In this document: piece after piece, positions 19,301-31,100 of the stretch
Position numbering within the stretch: position 1 is the first letter of the stretch
Layout: the number at the start of each line of letters is the position of its first letter
NCBI GenBank assembly: GCA_934045075.1
Contig: OW203726.1
Coordinates: forward strand, 7,586,860-7,650,859
Direction: 5' to 3'
Length of the DNA stretch: 64,000 bases
Origin: Yponomeuta sedellus
Lineage: Eukaryota; Arthropoda; Insecta; Lepidoptera; Yponomeutidae
The notes under the pieces: generated by a model
Databases searched by the model: none
The model's input: only the letters and a program-made list of their open reading frames with translations
Told to the model about the DNA's origin: nothing
Program-made: the position numbers and the translations under genes

Positions 19301-20030
19301 GTTTGTGGAGTCACATAATGTTAATAAAGCCGTGATTTTCACAGACTCACTAAGTTGCTTACAGGCTCTTGACCGGAGCCAGCTTAGGTGTAGGTTGAAT
19401 AGCAGGGTTATTTTGGAAACTAAAAAGACCCTGCTCAACTGCTTCAACAAGAATCTTGAGGTGGCTCTGGTTTGGATCCCTGGGCACTCCGGTATAGTGG
19501 GAAATGAAAATGCCGACTCAGCTGCCAAGTATGCGTGTGATCATGATGTGGATTCCAAGCACTATCTCCATTACTCCTATGACCTACTTTCTCTACCTAA
19601 AAAATATCTGGATCATAGCTGGTTGACCCAGTGGCAGAAAAGCAGCCAGTATAAAGGAGAAAAATTTTTCACTGTCCAACCGTCCATACGGGCGAAACCC
19701 TGGTTCTACAAGTTCCGAAAAGTAGGAAAAAGGGTCGTCTCTGTAATTTGCCGGCTGCGTATTGGTCACTGCTGTACCCCCGTTTTCCTAAACAAAATTA
19801 GAGTCAGAGATTCGTCGATTTGTGAGTGTGGCCTTGAGGAAGGGGATCTTGACCACATCTTCTTTAATTGTAATAAGAATATTCGTTCTATAAATATTTA
19901 TTTGTCGCTTCCGTCAATTAACATCCCGCTTCCTATAAACTTTAGATGCCTATTAACTTACCTGTCTTTTAATATGGACCTATTTATTATACTTATTAAA
20001 TTCATCGGGGAAAATGAAATCAAATTGTGA
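16287..20030 (+). CDS. LINE ORF2: endonuclease, reverse transcriptase, RNase H (1247 residues)
   Basis: ORF2 nicks the target and copies the element RNA there. The APE-type endonuclease shows LLQWNARSI at the start, SETWL, MGDFNCHHYRWG (about residue 134) and GSDHFPI (about 209). The RT has KTQFGFRKGLST, VAVFLDISSAYDSV, LPQGSVLSPILFNIY and the catalytic YADD (about 658). RNase H follows with FTDAS (about 956), FTGECIGVLEA, FTDSLSCLQAL and WIPGHSGIVGNENAD (about 1063). Near the C-terminus is a CECGLEEGDLDHIFFNC knuckle-like motif. There is no stop or frameshift over 3.7 kb, and all catalytic residues I can check are present, so it may still supply activity in trans. The ATG gives the endonuclease its usual N-terminus. 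Confidence 0.92.
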   Translation: MDTPLSLLQWNARSIIHKKHELIYLLNKFNTAICCLSETWLRPDLNFNVNNFSCVRDDRFDNYGGCAILVNNKIPFSPINLPPINSSYSDNVNMLAIRALGITIISVYITNPQIALIPFLSAIFAQLHGPSIIMGDFNCHHYRWGSDHCDVFGEELAEAIDNAGLCIVNDGRATRRGQVGERKSCVDLTICSLDLGSRCIWDRLNSTHGSDHFPIIVDLPHKSVPDKNIKPLLKYRLTKSGWETYYDLVEREIQAIPASNEDDLVSKYNAFTQAIKKSAEIAFPVKGPHRGKIPSPPWWDEECTQVIRERKEAEQRCNESSSIDNLVEYRRILAKSKRVLRRKKRAGWVSFCTSLSPSTPSTTIWKQINRFRHCYSPRLSSAISDIVAESFFTKLAPPYVPAEDELKFPDLPITSTHDPLDGPFSMEELKTVMSQVRDSSPGEDGFPYSFLVKAGPYTQNYFLSFANNCLETGHVPEMWKSQLIMPILKPGKSSDDPNGFRPIALSSVMSKVLEHLLKNRLEWLVENKNLLPKTQFGFRKGLSTMDSVSVLVTDARVAFSKNDSMVAVFLDISSAYDSVLLSVLRQKLLHLRVPVKLVRCISLLLMSRSVALRIPDYESDYRILSRGLPQGSVLSPILFNIYTYDINSSLNYNCQILQYADDVALYVADNSIEVAAKSLNISLKSLDQWLNHHGLVLSAHKSSLIIFTRKRQSNIPPVEVKIGGVTIPRKEKVKFLGVYLDSKLSGVQHVEHLIKKCERVYSILRVLAGVWWGAHPYCLKLVYNALIRSIMDYGFFALEPINKTSLVKLDRIQFKCLRLILGCMRSTPTNALQVEAVDPPLHLRRQYLADRFMIRVCSRSSHILLQKIQELDSLTRTCSYWKNKEVPIILQSFRRVKGFERSLVASGTLPMFEYSFNVIQYKPNILMNIGIGKDNPSANTNFNSIVNDRWSDCQRIFTDASKLSPSTPVGVAIFLQNSKLVLQFKCPPESSVFTGECIGVLEACRFVESHNVNKAVIFTDSLSCLQALDRSQLRCRLNSRVILETKKTLLNCFNKNLEVALVWIPGHSGIVGNENADSAAKYACDHDVDSKHYLHYSYDLLSLPKKYLDHSWLTQWQKSSQYKGEKFFTVQPSIRAKPWFYKFRKVGKRVVSVICRLRIGHCCTPVFLNKIRVRDSSICECGLEEGDLDHIFFNCNKNIRSINIYLSLPSINIPLPINFRCLLTYLSFNMDLFIILIKFIGENEIKL

Positions 20031-20468
20031 TGTGTTCCGTCTATAAATGTTTCCACGTACTATGTAAATATATGAATAATGTACTTAGTATATATATATA
20101 TAGATAACCATAAAACTTTATATCGTTACAGATTCGGCTGCATGATCCTGCATGACATTACTGTATAAGCCTACAAAAAGGAAAAGTGTCCCGTTAAAGA
20201 TTAAGTAACTCTCCGCGTGAATTGTGTTTATTTTACAATATTTAGTTCATGTCGTATCAAGACGAGACTTTGGCAGAAATAGTCGACATCGGCTGATTGC
20301 CACTATCCCAAAAAAAAAAAAAAGACAATTTGACACAAACCACAGATTAAAAACATCAAACCATCAAACGTCTAATTTGTGCAAACAACACGAAACAATA
20401 ATTTCTGATTTCTGAAAAACATTTGGCCTTCTCTCACCTTCTCATCGTGCATTGGCAACAGTATAACA

Positions 20469-21579
20469 ATGAGTTTCGATTCTACGAACAGTACTACTAA
20501 CGACAAACAAGACAAAAAATCTTACGATCGTATGAAAAATGACGATTTGCAAATATCTCGCACGGACATGAATATGTTGATAATGAACTATTTGGTCACA
20601 GGTAGGAATGATATATTTTTTGTTTGTCCTCTTTATTTAATGAATCGTTGTAGTTACTAGATAATAGTATTCCTGCCTTTGTTATAGAGGGCTTCAAGGA
20701 AGCAGCCTTGAAATTTCAACAAGAGGCTGGACTTCAAGAGCCTGCATTGTGTAGTTCACTCGACGAACGCATTATGATCCGCGAGGCCGTACAGGGCGGA
20801 CGGATTCCCGAAGCCATCGCCATGGTCAACGCCCTCCATCCTGAACTCTTAGACAATGATAGATACCTATACTTCCATTTACAAGTAAGCAACTCTCATT
20901 TAGCAGGTTATAACTATCTAACAATTTGACGAGTCGCGGGCGAGTGGGCGCAACCATACAAACTAAAAGTATCCTACAAGTACAGATAAAGGCTGGCACT
21001 GTTCTGCTGGCAATGCCAAGCTTCACTGGGATCTTAAGCATAATTTTGGATTGACATGGTGCCTGCATGTTTCCGGCTTGTTATACCTTGTGTGTTAATG
21101 ATTGCTTATGGTTTCCTTATCAGCAGCTCCAATTGTTAGAGCTGATTAGAGGCGGTCGGGCTGAGGAAGCACTGGCGTTTGCCAGTGCCACTCTGGCAGA
21201 GTCGGGGGCCACTGACCGCACAACCCTGACAGAGCTGGAGCGCTCTCTAGCTTTGTTGGCTTTCCCTGACCCACATGCATCACCATTTGCAGACCTACTA
21301 TTGCCCTCACATAGTCAGAAAGTAAGTTTCTTTGTGCAAAATTTCTAGTTGCATTTCTGCCTTTATAGAGACTTCAGTAACATGCAATTTTATTTTTAAC
21401 AGATTGCAAGTGAACTAAATGCAGCTATACTAAAAATGGAAAACCAAGAGTACACAAATCCAAAGCTATGCAGCCTTCTGAGAATGATCCTGTGGTCGCA
21501 GAATGAGCTTGATAAGCACAATGTGCGATATCCAAAGATGACAGATCTTGCTAATGCAACAATAGAACACCCTAATTAA
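20469..21579 (+). CDS. gid8: GID8 homologue, CTLH E3 ligase subunit (234 residues)
   Basis: GID8 is a scaffold subunit of the CTLH/GID ubiquitin ligase. The coding exons I infer are 20469-20601, 20688-20884, 21124-21321 and 21403-21579, all with GT-AG introns and consistent phase, giving 705 bases including the stop. The protein has a LisH motif (about 30-60, [19 protein letters not shown]), a CTLH domain (about 65-125, [20 protein letters not shown] and [16 protein letters not shown]) and a CRA domain to the end (KYPKMTDL-like [13 protein letters not shown]). The length is close to the usual ~230. The acceptor at 21122-21123 keeps one Gln more than the alternative three bases on, which matches the family better. 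A LINE tail ends about 145 bp upstream. AATAAA at 21646 is the nearest polyadenylation signal. Confidence 0.92.
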
Positions 21580-22155
21580 GATTTTTTCACCATTAAAGTT
21601 AAAAATGCAATGTTGGTCTCCAGTACAGGAAATAGTGCTGATATCAATAAAAATGTACATACTGTTCACAGAAATTAAAAATCAATTTGAAAAAAAAACA
21701 TATTTTAAACCAAGACAGGAATCTCCGTGACACAATCCTACTTTGACACTTCTATAAGGATATAGAGTAAGAATTGGAGATTAGCTCTTTCCTTTGCTAA
21801 ATATTAGAGGTCACCGAAGAATAATTTATAATAAGTTTTTATGTCTAGGAATAAAGTTATACCTGAAAACTAGTTTTTCAATGCAAACATTATAATAGAA
21901 AAAAATACTCTTTCTTAAGTAATTTTAATTTTCAAAATTTTAGTAGAACAATCTTAAAATAACCCATTATTTGAAGACTTAAAGATACACTTGAGCCATT
22001 CAAAATCTTACTGTACTGCTGTCCCTACATAATTGATTATTGAAACCAGTCAACCATAGAAGAGTGTCAGTCAAAATCCAAGCATTAAAAAAATTTTAAC
22101 ATAAAAGTATGAAATTATCTATTGCATCATTCTAAAGTCCAAAATAGAGGACTTG
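21580..22155. other. Convergent 3' region of gid8 and nup35
   Basis: The stretch lies between the stop codons of two genes read toward each other and should hold both 3' UTRs. AATAAA at 21646-21651 (and another at about 21851) serves gid8. I see no clear minus-strand AATAAA, so the nup35 transcript may use a variant signal or run into the gid8 3' UTR. Confidence 0.5.
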
Positions 22156-24535
22156 TCACCATCCAAGGACATAGTCAAGGGCTTTTGATATGATGCCATT
22201 AGATCTCTGAGGCACTGGTGCCGAAGCGATTGGTGTTGGACATAATGATCTAGCTGTTGTTGGTTGCCTGGAAATAAAAGAAACAAGTTTTTATTAAATA
22301 AATGGTCTTGGCTTATTAGTTTATTACACTAATCTGTACTTAAAATCCCTGTTCAACAGCACTACAAGATGGACTGTACACAAAAAGACAACAGTTTTTA
22401 AGCTGGACAATGAACATAAGTGCAATCCCAACTGAATTTTATAACATTTAAAAGGGCATTGTTTTGTCTCTGGCGGCACATACTGAGCACACACCTTTTG
22501 TCGCCAACTATGAAGTCATTATTTGTAATTTCTACTTTCATCAAACTTCTTCTAATTTTAGTCGTAATAAATGCATTTCTACTTTACTTTACTTTAAAAT
22601 GTGAGTGTGTAATATTCATACAAAAAAAGAGCATACTTGGGTAAGGCTAAAGTGACGAAAGATCAGTTGTCCCGAGAGACTATTAGTGTTTACTTTTTGT
22701 ATTGGAGCTGAGTAAGACTCTGCATATTACCTTTCTGGTGTAGGAAGAACACCAGCGGGACAAGCAGATGTGATTCGTGGAGGTTCCCTGCACTCAATGA
22801 CTCCCACCATCACACCAGGTAGCACCTGGCGGCCGCTGAGAGCCATTGCTCGTTCTTTCTCAGCCTTAGTGGCATATCGGATATGGGCCCAGTTGCCTTG
22901 TGTTGGGTATTGTTTGTCTGAAAGCAAAGAATTGTCGAAATTACTACTTTAAGCCTGATTTTAGTGACTGTGATTGAGTCAGACGAAATGCCGTTACATC
23001 TCTTAATAAACACAAATTATGATGGAATGATGTAAAAACTAATTTGAACATATAATTGCTGAACTTTGAACAACAGTAGGCAGTCTCAGACTTTAGTATG
23101 TACAAGAAATTGAATAAGGGTTTTTTATAATATGTCTATTATTATATTATGGAAATAAAACTGCAATGTGTTGCTCTGAAAAGAGAAATATTCTTATATT
23201 TCCCAAAAATAATACAAGAATTCTAAAAATAATAACACAGAACTAAACTTATTTAATAACTTACCTGAAAAGAGAAACAAAATTTTCAGCTAATATTTCG
23301 TCAATTAAATCAATATTTTACCTGGATGAAGTTCAGAATGCAAAGTTTTAATTTTTCATGTCTTGTTCAATTCAATTCAGTGTCGAGTGTTTAAGCCATT
23401 AAAATCCAATTCATCATCAACAATGACATTTGGCAGCCACATTTTTTTTTATTTTTAACATATATTTAAAATTGAACAACCTGTTTGGTCTCTAGTTTAT
23501 TATAAAGAAACATACATACATGCAAAAAACATTCCCCCTAGTTTTTGCAGTCTAGTGAAAGCTGTACAGATAGCTAAAAAATGAAAACATAACTTACCTA
23601 GTATAGCACCACAGTTACTAAACCTAGCCAAGACAGTATTGGCAGCATTGGGAGGAAATCCAAAAACCGTAATCCAATGTTCATCAGGTTCCTGACCACC
23701 CTCTTGCCATGGGGTGTATACTGATTGGTTCATAGATGCACTGTTGGCATAAGAGTTCTGGAGCATTGAGTTGTTATTGCCGTAGCCCACAAAGCTGTGG
23801 TCCTGGTAAGCAGACTTGTTAAATGACACTTCATTGCTTTTTATAGTGTCAAATAAGTCTTCTATTGGCGGTCCACTGGGCTTGCTAGAATAGGATATAT
23901 TTGGAGAAGTTGGTATGTTGGGATACATGTTCTGTTGGTTGTACAAGGCTTGCTGGTGCATTGACAGACTCTGCCGGTATGATTTCTGGTCCGGTGTAGA
24001 AGTCTGTGGACTGGTTGGGGACCCTATAAAATAAAACATTGAGTGAAGTCATGTTAATACACCACCTTAGAAGTTCACATTAGGCAACACTTAGCCGAAT
24101 CCAATATTGGTAAGGGAATATGGTCATGGTGTAGCAAAGGGTGTGCAAGGGAAAAAGAATGGGTTACGGGGACCCTATTTTTATTTGCGAAGTCTTTTTT
24201 CCCTTGCACACCCTTTGCTACCCCCTGACCGGGAATTTAGGGAGAAATAAGAGTGTAGAGGTTCCTCCTCAATGGTCTCAAAAAACCCATATTGATATTT
24301 GATAAGGATGAACATAGTTAAATTGAGAAATACTTAGAGAAAATGGTGGTTTAAAAGGTTAGTTTTAAGTTAATTACTTACCAAATGCCAAATTCCTTCC
24401 TTTAGTAGGAGACAGGCTATTCGTTCGAGGAGTTGTTGGAGGGTTTAGTTCCCCTAGTAGGAAGGGCGGTAAATACCCTACATTAGGGCTTCCTGAAGGA
24501 GAGTGCGTTGGGCTACCCAGCGTCATAGGTTCCAT
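22156..24535 (-). CDS. nup35: Nucleoporin NUP35/Nup53 (292 residues)
   Basis: NUP35 belongs to the inner-ring Nup93 subcomplex of the nuclear pore and helps anchor it to the membrane. On the minus strand the coding exons are 24535-24382, 24023-23598, 22917-22731 and 22267-22156, with GT-AG introns and 879 coding bases. The N-terminal half is Ser/Pro/Asn-rich and disordered (repeated SPT and SPN motifs, FG in LAFGSP). An atypical RRM (MPPN domain) lies at about 165-250, starting DEHWITVFGFPP and including GNWAHIRYATKAEKERAMALSG. The end ALDYVLGW is the amphipathic tail conserved in this family. The start at 24535 begins MEPMTLGSP, as in relatives. Intron 1 carries a hairpin repeat. It shares a 632-bp gap with divergent dcaf15. 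Confidence 0.92.
24131..24221. repeat. Hairpin (snap-back) repeat in nup35 intron 1
   Basis: Arms at 24131-24157 and 24194-24221 are almost perfectly complementary (GTAGCAAAGGGTGTGCAAGG and its reverse complement), with a ~36-base loop. It resembles a small fold-back element. Confidence 0.65.
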
Positions 24536-25167
24536 GGTGAAATATTAAGGTTTTTTAAGTCTTTAGCCTAGAATTTAAATCAGGAACTAAGATACTGAAG
24601 CGGAAAACACACTAGAATAGTGTTTTTTGGTAGTTAGGTATTGAATTTCTTGGTGAAATGTATTTTTTAATTTTCTAACGTTCACTCGCAACCTACTCAA
24701 ACTCGAACCAATTTTGACATTTTGACGTGATTTTGACATTGACCACAGATTATATGTAAATACAAATATTGACAGTAGATTAGGTGTTGCCCTTAATATA
24801 TTTTTTTTTTACTACGATAGATCGCAAGTTGCACGGAAAGAGCCAGAACAATAACTAAAGCATTAGTTATTGCTTTAGCAATAACATTAACTACATAATG
24901 TATTATTTATTCTTTAGTTATTATTTATGCTTACCTAGGTACTTATTGTTTTGAAGGAAACAGGAAACATTCACGTTCCCGTAAAAGGTCCATTCACACA
25001 CAAAGGATATGCGCGTTATCCATGCTTGTTCCATTACCGCTCGAAAAACTGGAACAAGCATGTAACGTAGGTACTTCGTAAACGCATTTTGCCAAACGAT
25101 TTGTTTATTATGTTGGTGGCATTGTCATATGTCAAAATAGTAATGCATTGAAAAAAATCAAACAAAT
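24536..25167. promoter_or_regulatory. Probable shared promoter region of nup35 and dcaf15
   Basis: Two head-to-head start codons lie 632 bp apart. The gap contains an AT-rich palindromic stretch (about 24850-24925) and an inverted pair CATGCTTGTTCCA/TGGAACAAGCATG (about 25021-25063). I see no convincing TATA box at a useful position for either gene. Confidence 0.4.
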
Positions 25168-28100
25168 ATGGATTCTACTTCGGAAGAATCCGATTATTCT
25201 ACTTCTTTTACTAAAAATAGATTAGATAAGTCTTATTCCAGCAGCCCAAAACCTGAGACAGGCAATGGGACCAATATTATCCATAAACTATTTAATAGGG
25301 AGGTGAGTACGAAATAATTCTAGCGAGCCTTGGTCTTTAGGCTGTTCTTTTATAAATTATTGAATTGATCTGCCTTCCCTAACATACGAATTTTCATCAA
25401 GTTACTGCTTTTCCTATATGAACGTTCAGCTGTACAGATATAGTAGCCTATTTATAGGAGTTCGCTGCTCTTAACAAATCAATAATGACCTTCCTTCCTC
25501 CCTTTAGATCCTCGGAAGCACATCTAGGAAGAAATATGAAAATCACCGGCGAATGTTCGAGCGAATCCCGCCTCGACTGCGGTTCTGCCTCATGGATATT
25601 GTGCCAATAAACTACCTCAGGGGCCATGTCTTCATGGGCTTCTCCCAGTGTGGGCAGTTCCTTCTCAGTTTTACTTACACCTATACCACACTAGTGAACT
25701 TCCGAGAAAGCTCTAAGTTCACGTAAGTTCACTCTATTTCCAATACATTGTGGGTAGGTAGGTATGGTGGAAGTGACCAAGATATAAGTTCCGCTCACTA
25801 CTACACAAGGCATAGCAGAAATGTCTGGTGAACTTAGTATGTTATTTTAGTCAAAACTGAATGTGCAAAACAAATCAGCTGTTTCTGTAAAAAGTATCAA
25901 AATTAGTATGTAACTGCAGTTATCTTTTGGGTGATCTCACAAATTTAAAAGTCTATTGTATAGGCACATGTTTATATTCTTTTTAATGCACTAACCCATG
26001 CTAAGGATAATTTTGAAAACCTGTTCAGAGGCTAAAAATTCCACCCATGCCGGGACTCGAACCCACAACCTCTGGTTAACCGTGCCAGCGCTCACCCTAC
26101 TGAGCTAATGGGCGAATAGGTACTTGTGTGGGATAAGCCACTTTAGTTGTGCTGAACTTTTTGCAACACAAAAAGTTCAGCACAACTAAAAACATACTAT
26201 TTTCAGGATAAAAGTACGGGCTAGATGCGCTAAAACCTTTGATGTCATTTGGGACCAAAATCATACTTTTTTCTAATCACTGATTTTGAGAAACTTATGT
26301 ATTGATATTTTTTAAAACCTATTTAGAGGCTAAAAATTCCACTCGTACCTGTACTGCTGTTGCCTGTACGTAATACAGAGAATATTGTAACGAGGTCCGA
26401 AATTTCACTGATGCTGGTAAGTCGCCCATTAGCTCAGCTGGCACAGTTAGCCAGAGGTAGCGGGTTCGAGTCCCGGTATGGGTGGAATTTTTAGCCTCTA
26501 AATTTTATTTTTTTCTTCCTTATCTGCGGTTTGTCAGATGAACGTCACTTTCGCGGTCATGTGTGATATAGGTGACTACCGTTATTTGTCACATTATCAC
26601 GTAGTCGCATTCTGCATTGGTCACAATATGAAATTGACACATTCGTATTAACCCACATTCTTCTTTTAGGGACGAGTGTACAATTACTGCCAACATACTT
26701 AAGTCTTTTTTTCCTTTCTGATTCATGTTTTTTTTCTGGTAGCTTCAAAAAAAATAAGATCTAAAGTAATTTCCCAAATATTTATTGAATTAAAATACTT
26801 ACTTTTACCTTAGAAGAAGTGGTTATTTGGTTGCGCAGTGACCTAGACCCTTGGGCAATGCAATGCAAAGCACTAAACTGGTATTCGTGTATTTCGGAGT
26901 TTCTTACAAACCAGTGTGCACCTGATATGGATCTTAAAGTAATATTTTGAAATCTTTGGAGAACCTCTATATTGGAGTTGCTAGCAGTGCACCACAGTTC
27001 AATTCCGTAGGTCCAAAAGGGGTTTTATTATGGCTATATGAACTAGCAGCTTGTTGTTCACATCCAGCGGTGTTTGGCGTCCTATCAACCAGGATAAGTT
27101 TTTCGATTGCATTGATACTTCTTTTTTCTTTGCCTTTATATGGTTGGCCCAGGTTAATCTTCGGTCTAAATGTAGGCCCAGATATTTTACGCAATTGCTA
27201 GTTGGCAGTGGCTTTCCTTCCATATTCACAGGGCCGCAGTCTCCTTTTCTTAGACTTTGATACACTCGGTTTTATGCTCCATTGTTTCAGCCACTTGTCT
27301 ATTTTATTCAACTGAAGTTGCAGTTTCTCTGATGCTTTTTTTGGGTCCTTATCGTTAGCAAGACACGCAGTGTCGTCAGCGTAAGTTGCAGTTGTCACTT
27401 CTTCACTTTCAGGCAGGTCTGAAGTATATAGCGAGTAGAGCACTGGACCAAGCACCGTTTCTTGCGGAACCGAGGCTTCAACGTCGTAAAGCTTTGAGAA
27501 TTCATCTTCGAACTTTACTTGAATTTTTCTTTTATGTAGGTATGACTTTAGGATCATGAAAAATGAGTTTGGTAAAAGAGTTTTCAGTTTGAATAGTAAT
27601 CCCTTATGCCAGACTCTATCAAATTCCTGTTGGATATCTAGAAAAACCGCAGAGCAGTACTTTTCCCAGAGAGTCCCTGCTATTTTATCTGCCACTCGAT
27701 GTATCTGTTCAATTGTAGCGTGATTCTCACGGAAACCGAACTGGTGATCAGGGATTATCTTATTATTCGCCAGAATTGGTTTCAGTCTTCGTAGTAGTCA
27801 TTTTTCGAAAACTTTCGACAGAGTGGGTAAAAGGCTTATGGGTCGGTATGAAGTTGGTTCTGTTGGAGGTTTTCCCGGCTTCACCATCATAAAAATCTGA
27901 GATTTTCGACAGTTTAGGATAGTAATGAATCCTTAAATTAGCATTGAATAGGATTGTTAGAAATACTATCGGTTTCTTCGGCAGACGTTTTAAGATTTCA
28001 CCAGTTATCAGATCAATAACATAACAGACAGACAAACAAAACAGATCCAAGCCAGGCGCTTTTTTGTTCTCCAGATAGCGTATTACTTGCGTTACTTCTT

Positions 28101-31100
28101 TTGGGGTTGCTAGTTTTATTGGCAGTGATAGTTGCTGATCAGAATTGATTTGTCTATCTATTGTTTCTTCAAATTCTGTCATCGTAGAGTCGTTTGTAGT
28201 AAAAAGTAGTTTGAGATATTTTGCAAAGAGTTCGGCTTATTCTTTTGGTCTGCGTGCCCACGGGCCATCAGGGCCTGTTCGTAAGGGTGGAACAAATTGT
28301 TGGGGCCTTTTAAAGTTCTTAGTAATTTTCCATAAGGAACAGTTATCTTTTTTTCGCGCTGACAAAGCGGACAGTTTTTGTTGAAAAGTGGAGTTCTGGT
28401 TTTCAATTATGATTGCCTTTAAATGTCTTGAAGCTCTATTTAGCCTCTAAATAGGTTTTAAAAAAAATGTCCTTAGCACGGGTTAGTGCATTAAAAAGAA
28501 TTTAATTATGTATTGATTACAGGCTGCACTTCCTATCATGGGTGCCAGGCAGGCTGGTGAGGCCTGTGCACAGTGTGCCTCTGTTCGGAGATGACTCTGT
28601 TGACAGCAAGGTGACCATCTCCATGGCTCAGTGGAAGCACAATCCTACTGTATTGGTTGTGTATGGTATTGCGTAAGTTTAACCTTTGTTTTTATGTTCA
28701 AGTTTTAATTTTCAGTGCTGAATATAGCACTTGGTATCTGTATTAACAGTCGTAGGACCTAGACCTGAGAAATTTGTACTCCTAATTAAGTGTACTAGCA
28801 ATCAAAGCTTAAAACAGATATGGATTAATTTAAATAAGTTTGTGGTCCAGTCAAATATTGTTGTTTAACCTGTAGATTTTGTCATTGACAATGTTATTTG
28901 AGGAGAATTGTAATCAGGATTAATAAAAAAAATGGCTATATACTTAATAAACACGCCTCTGATTCTATGCACTGATCTATAGACTCAGTCTTTGTGATTA
29001 ATAAGCCTTACTTAATTCAGATGTAATGTAAACCGCTGATCGGCTGATGCCTATGTCCAGAGCAGTGGACTGATACAGGCTGATTATGATGATGATGATA
29101 AACTGCCGACCTATGAGTCTAGCCTCTTAGGAGCCCAAGCCCCTGTGGAGCAGTAAGATACTCCTCTCTCTCTCTGACTGTCAATGATTTTCTTTTATTA
29201 TTTTCAGAGACTCATGTTCAGAGCGATCCTATCTGAGTGTTATTGGAGTGCCGCGATTAGGATGTAAGAAATGTGCAGTTTTGTCTAAGGTGGAAGGTAA
29301 GAATCCAATAAGATTAAAGTTACTGAAGTGAAGAATGAGACAGTGAAAATAGCTTAAGCTTGATACCCTTTATATTGTTTTTGTGCAATATAGCTGTTGT
29401 CTGAAAGCTTTTTGTATTCAAGCTACACCTACAAAACCAGGAAACAAGAGTACCTACATCTAAATAAAAAAGTATATTTTTCAAAGTGCTGTAAAGTTCA
29501 AATCAAAAAAGGTGTCACCCAGAAATCGTAATAATGGGTTTTTCTAGCTGGGCCCTAGAACTCAGGACAAATTAACCATTTCCACTGAAAACAATTTTGT
29601 GGCAAAAGCCTGTTATTTTTCTGATGCATATCAACTAATGACCAACCAACACCAGCACTACACACTGCGGAGATGTAGGATTTATATTCATGTCATGTTC
29701 CCACAATTTCAGATGATCTGAATGATCTCAACTGTGGCAAGAGATGTCTAGAACACAACTTTGCTATTCACACAAAATTTTTTTGCACATCAGACTCCAG
29801 TGTGTATGAACCAGTTGTGCAGCTGGCCTATTCAAATCAAATCATCATTTACACTGACTTTATACACATACTAGAAATTGACTTGATAAAACCAGACCAT
29901 GACAGGCATGAAATGAATGAGGATCAAATCAAATATACAATAGATGATAAAGAAGAAAACATCAATATGTTAGAAGCAAATCCAAGCACTCCAACATCCG
30001 ATGTGTCGGTGTTTCAATCGCCCAAGTACCAAAATAATGCTGTGCAAAATATTCTAGCGGATTTCTCCGATCTTGAGGTAGAACCTTACCAGTTGTCCAG
30101 ACCTGTTCACATACCAGAGATGATGGGACAAGAATTGTGCATTCAGGCTTCCTCTATATCTCACAATCTTATGGAGGAGTGGGAAGGGCCATCTCCTTCC
30201 ATTAGAACACTAATTAGTCCCCCACTACGATCGCCCAGGCGAAGGCCCGCGGAAAGCATGTCGCGATTCAACGAAACACATAGAATAATCGCAGAAAAGG
30301 CGTACGAGTTCGTCGAAGAAACTGAAACGAAATGTGAGAAACTAAGCATGTTTCGAAAACGACGCCTGGCGGATAAGAAGTACGAGTTTTCTGAAGACAA
30401 CAACGAAAATATTGTTCCTTTCCGGGTTCTGAGGAGCAACAGGAAATACTTCATTGGCAGCACTAGTAAAGGAGCACCCAAGCGGCCGAAGTCGCCTCCA
30501 GTAGAAAGTGTGGTGCTGAGGGCTCACAATCAGATCAGCCCCAGGCCTGCTTCTCCCGACACCACTACCGATCTTAAACACGCCTGCCTGTCAGCATTGG
30601 AATCGGACCAGAATAGTGAATCGGAGTACCGAATAACAGAGATGTTAGACGATGGGTCTTTGAAAACCATATCAGTACATGATAACACCTCCAAGACTCT
30701 GTCTGACTGCCCCGTCAGCCCGCAAGATCCCTACCTAGTGCATTCAGGGAATTCCAAATGCAGCAAGTTCTTTACGCGGTATTTTGTCGAAAGCGACGAC
30801 GAGATCACATCCATACTTACAGACTCTGAAGGTATGCATGTACTAAATAACTGAAATAACTTTGTGTAAAATTTTCTATTAAAAAAAACTCATGAAAACC
30901 ATTACTAGCAACATGCAATTTCAAGCAAAGTATATCAGGGATAGCATTGATACGCCTAATTTTCCAGACGACTGCATTTCTGGATATCACGTGGCCCTGC
31001 ACCTAACAGCCAACGGCGCTTGCTACATGCCGCTCCAGGCGGTCGGCTCAGGTGCGTGGGACCGCATCAGGCTTACTTCTGGCAACGCACTACCGCCCCT

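Larger units (their letters stand above)
16007..20323 (+). mobile_element. I-clade LINE with intact ORF2
   Basis: The element has the end of ORF1, an ORF2 with endonuclease, reverse transcriptase and RNase H, a ~290-bp 3' UTR and a tail of 14 A residues (20310-20323). An RNase H domain combined with an APE endonuclease points to the I group. ORF1 overlaps ORF2 by about 50 bases. The 5' end is truncated or diverged; I could not find a TSD matching the bases after the tail (GACAATTTGACAC). It ends only about 145 bp before the gid8 start codon. Confidence 0.85.

Noticed and set aside
20224..20415. Small plus-strand frame between the LINE and gid8
   Set aside because: It spans the LINE A tail and includes the poly-Lys produced by it; not a gene.
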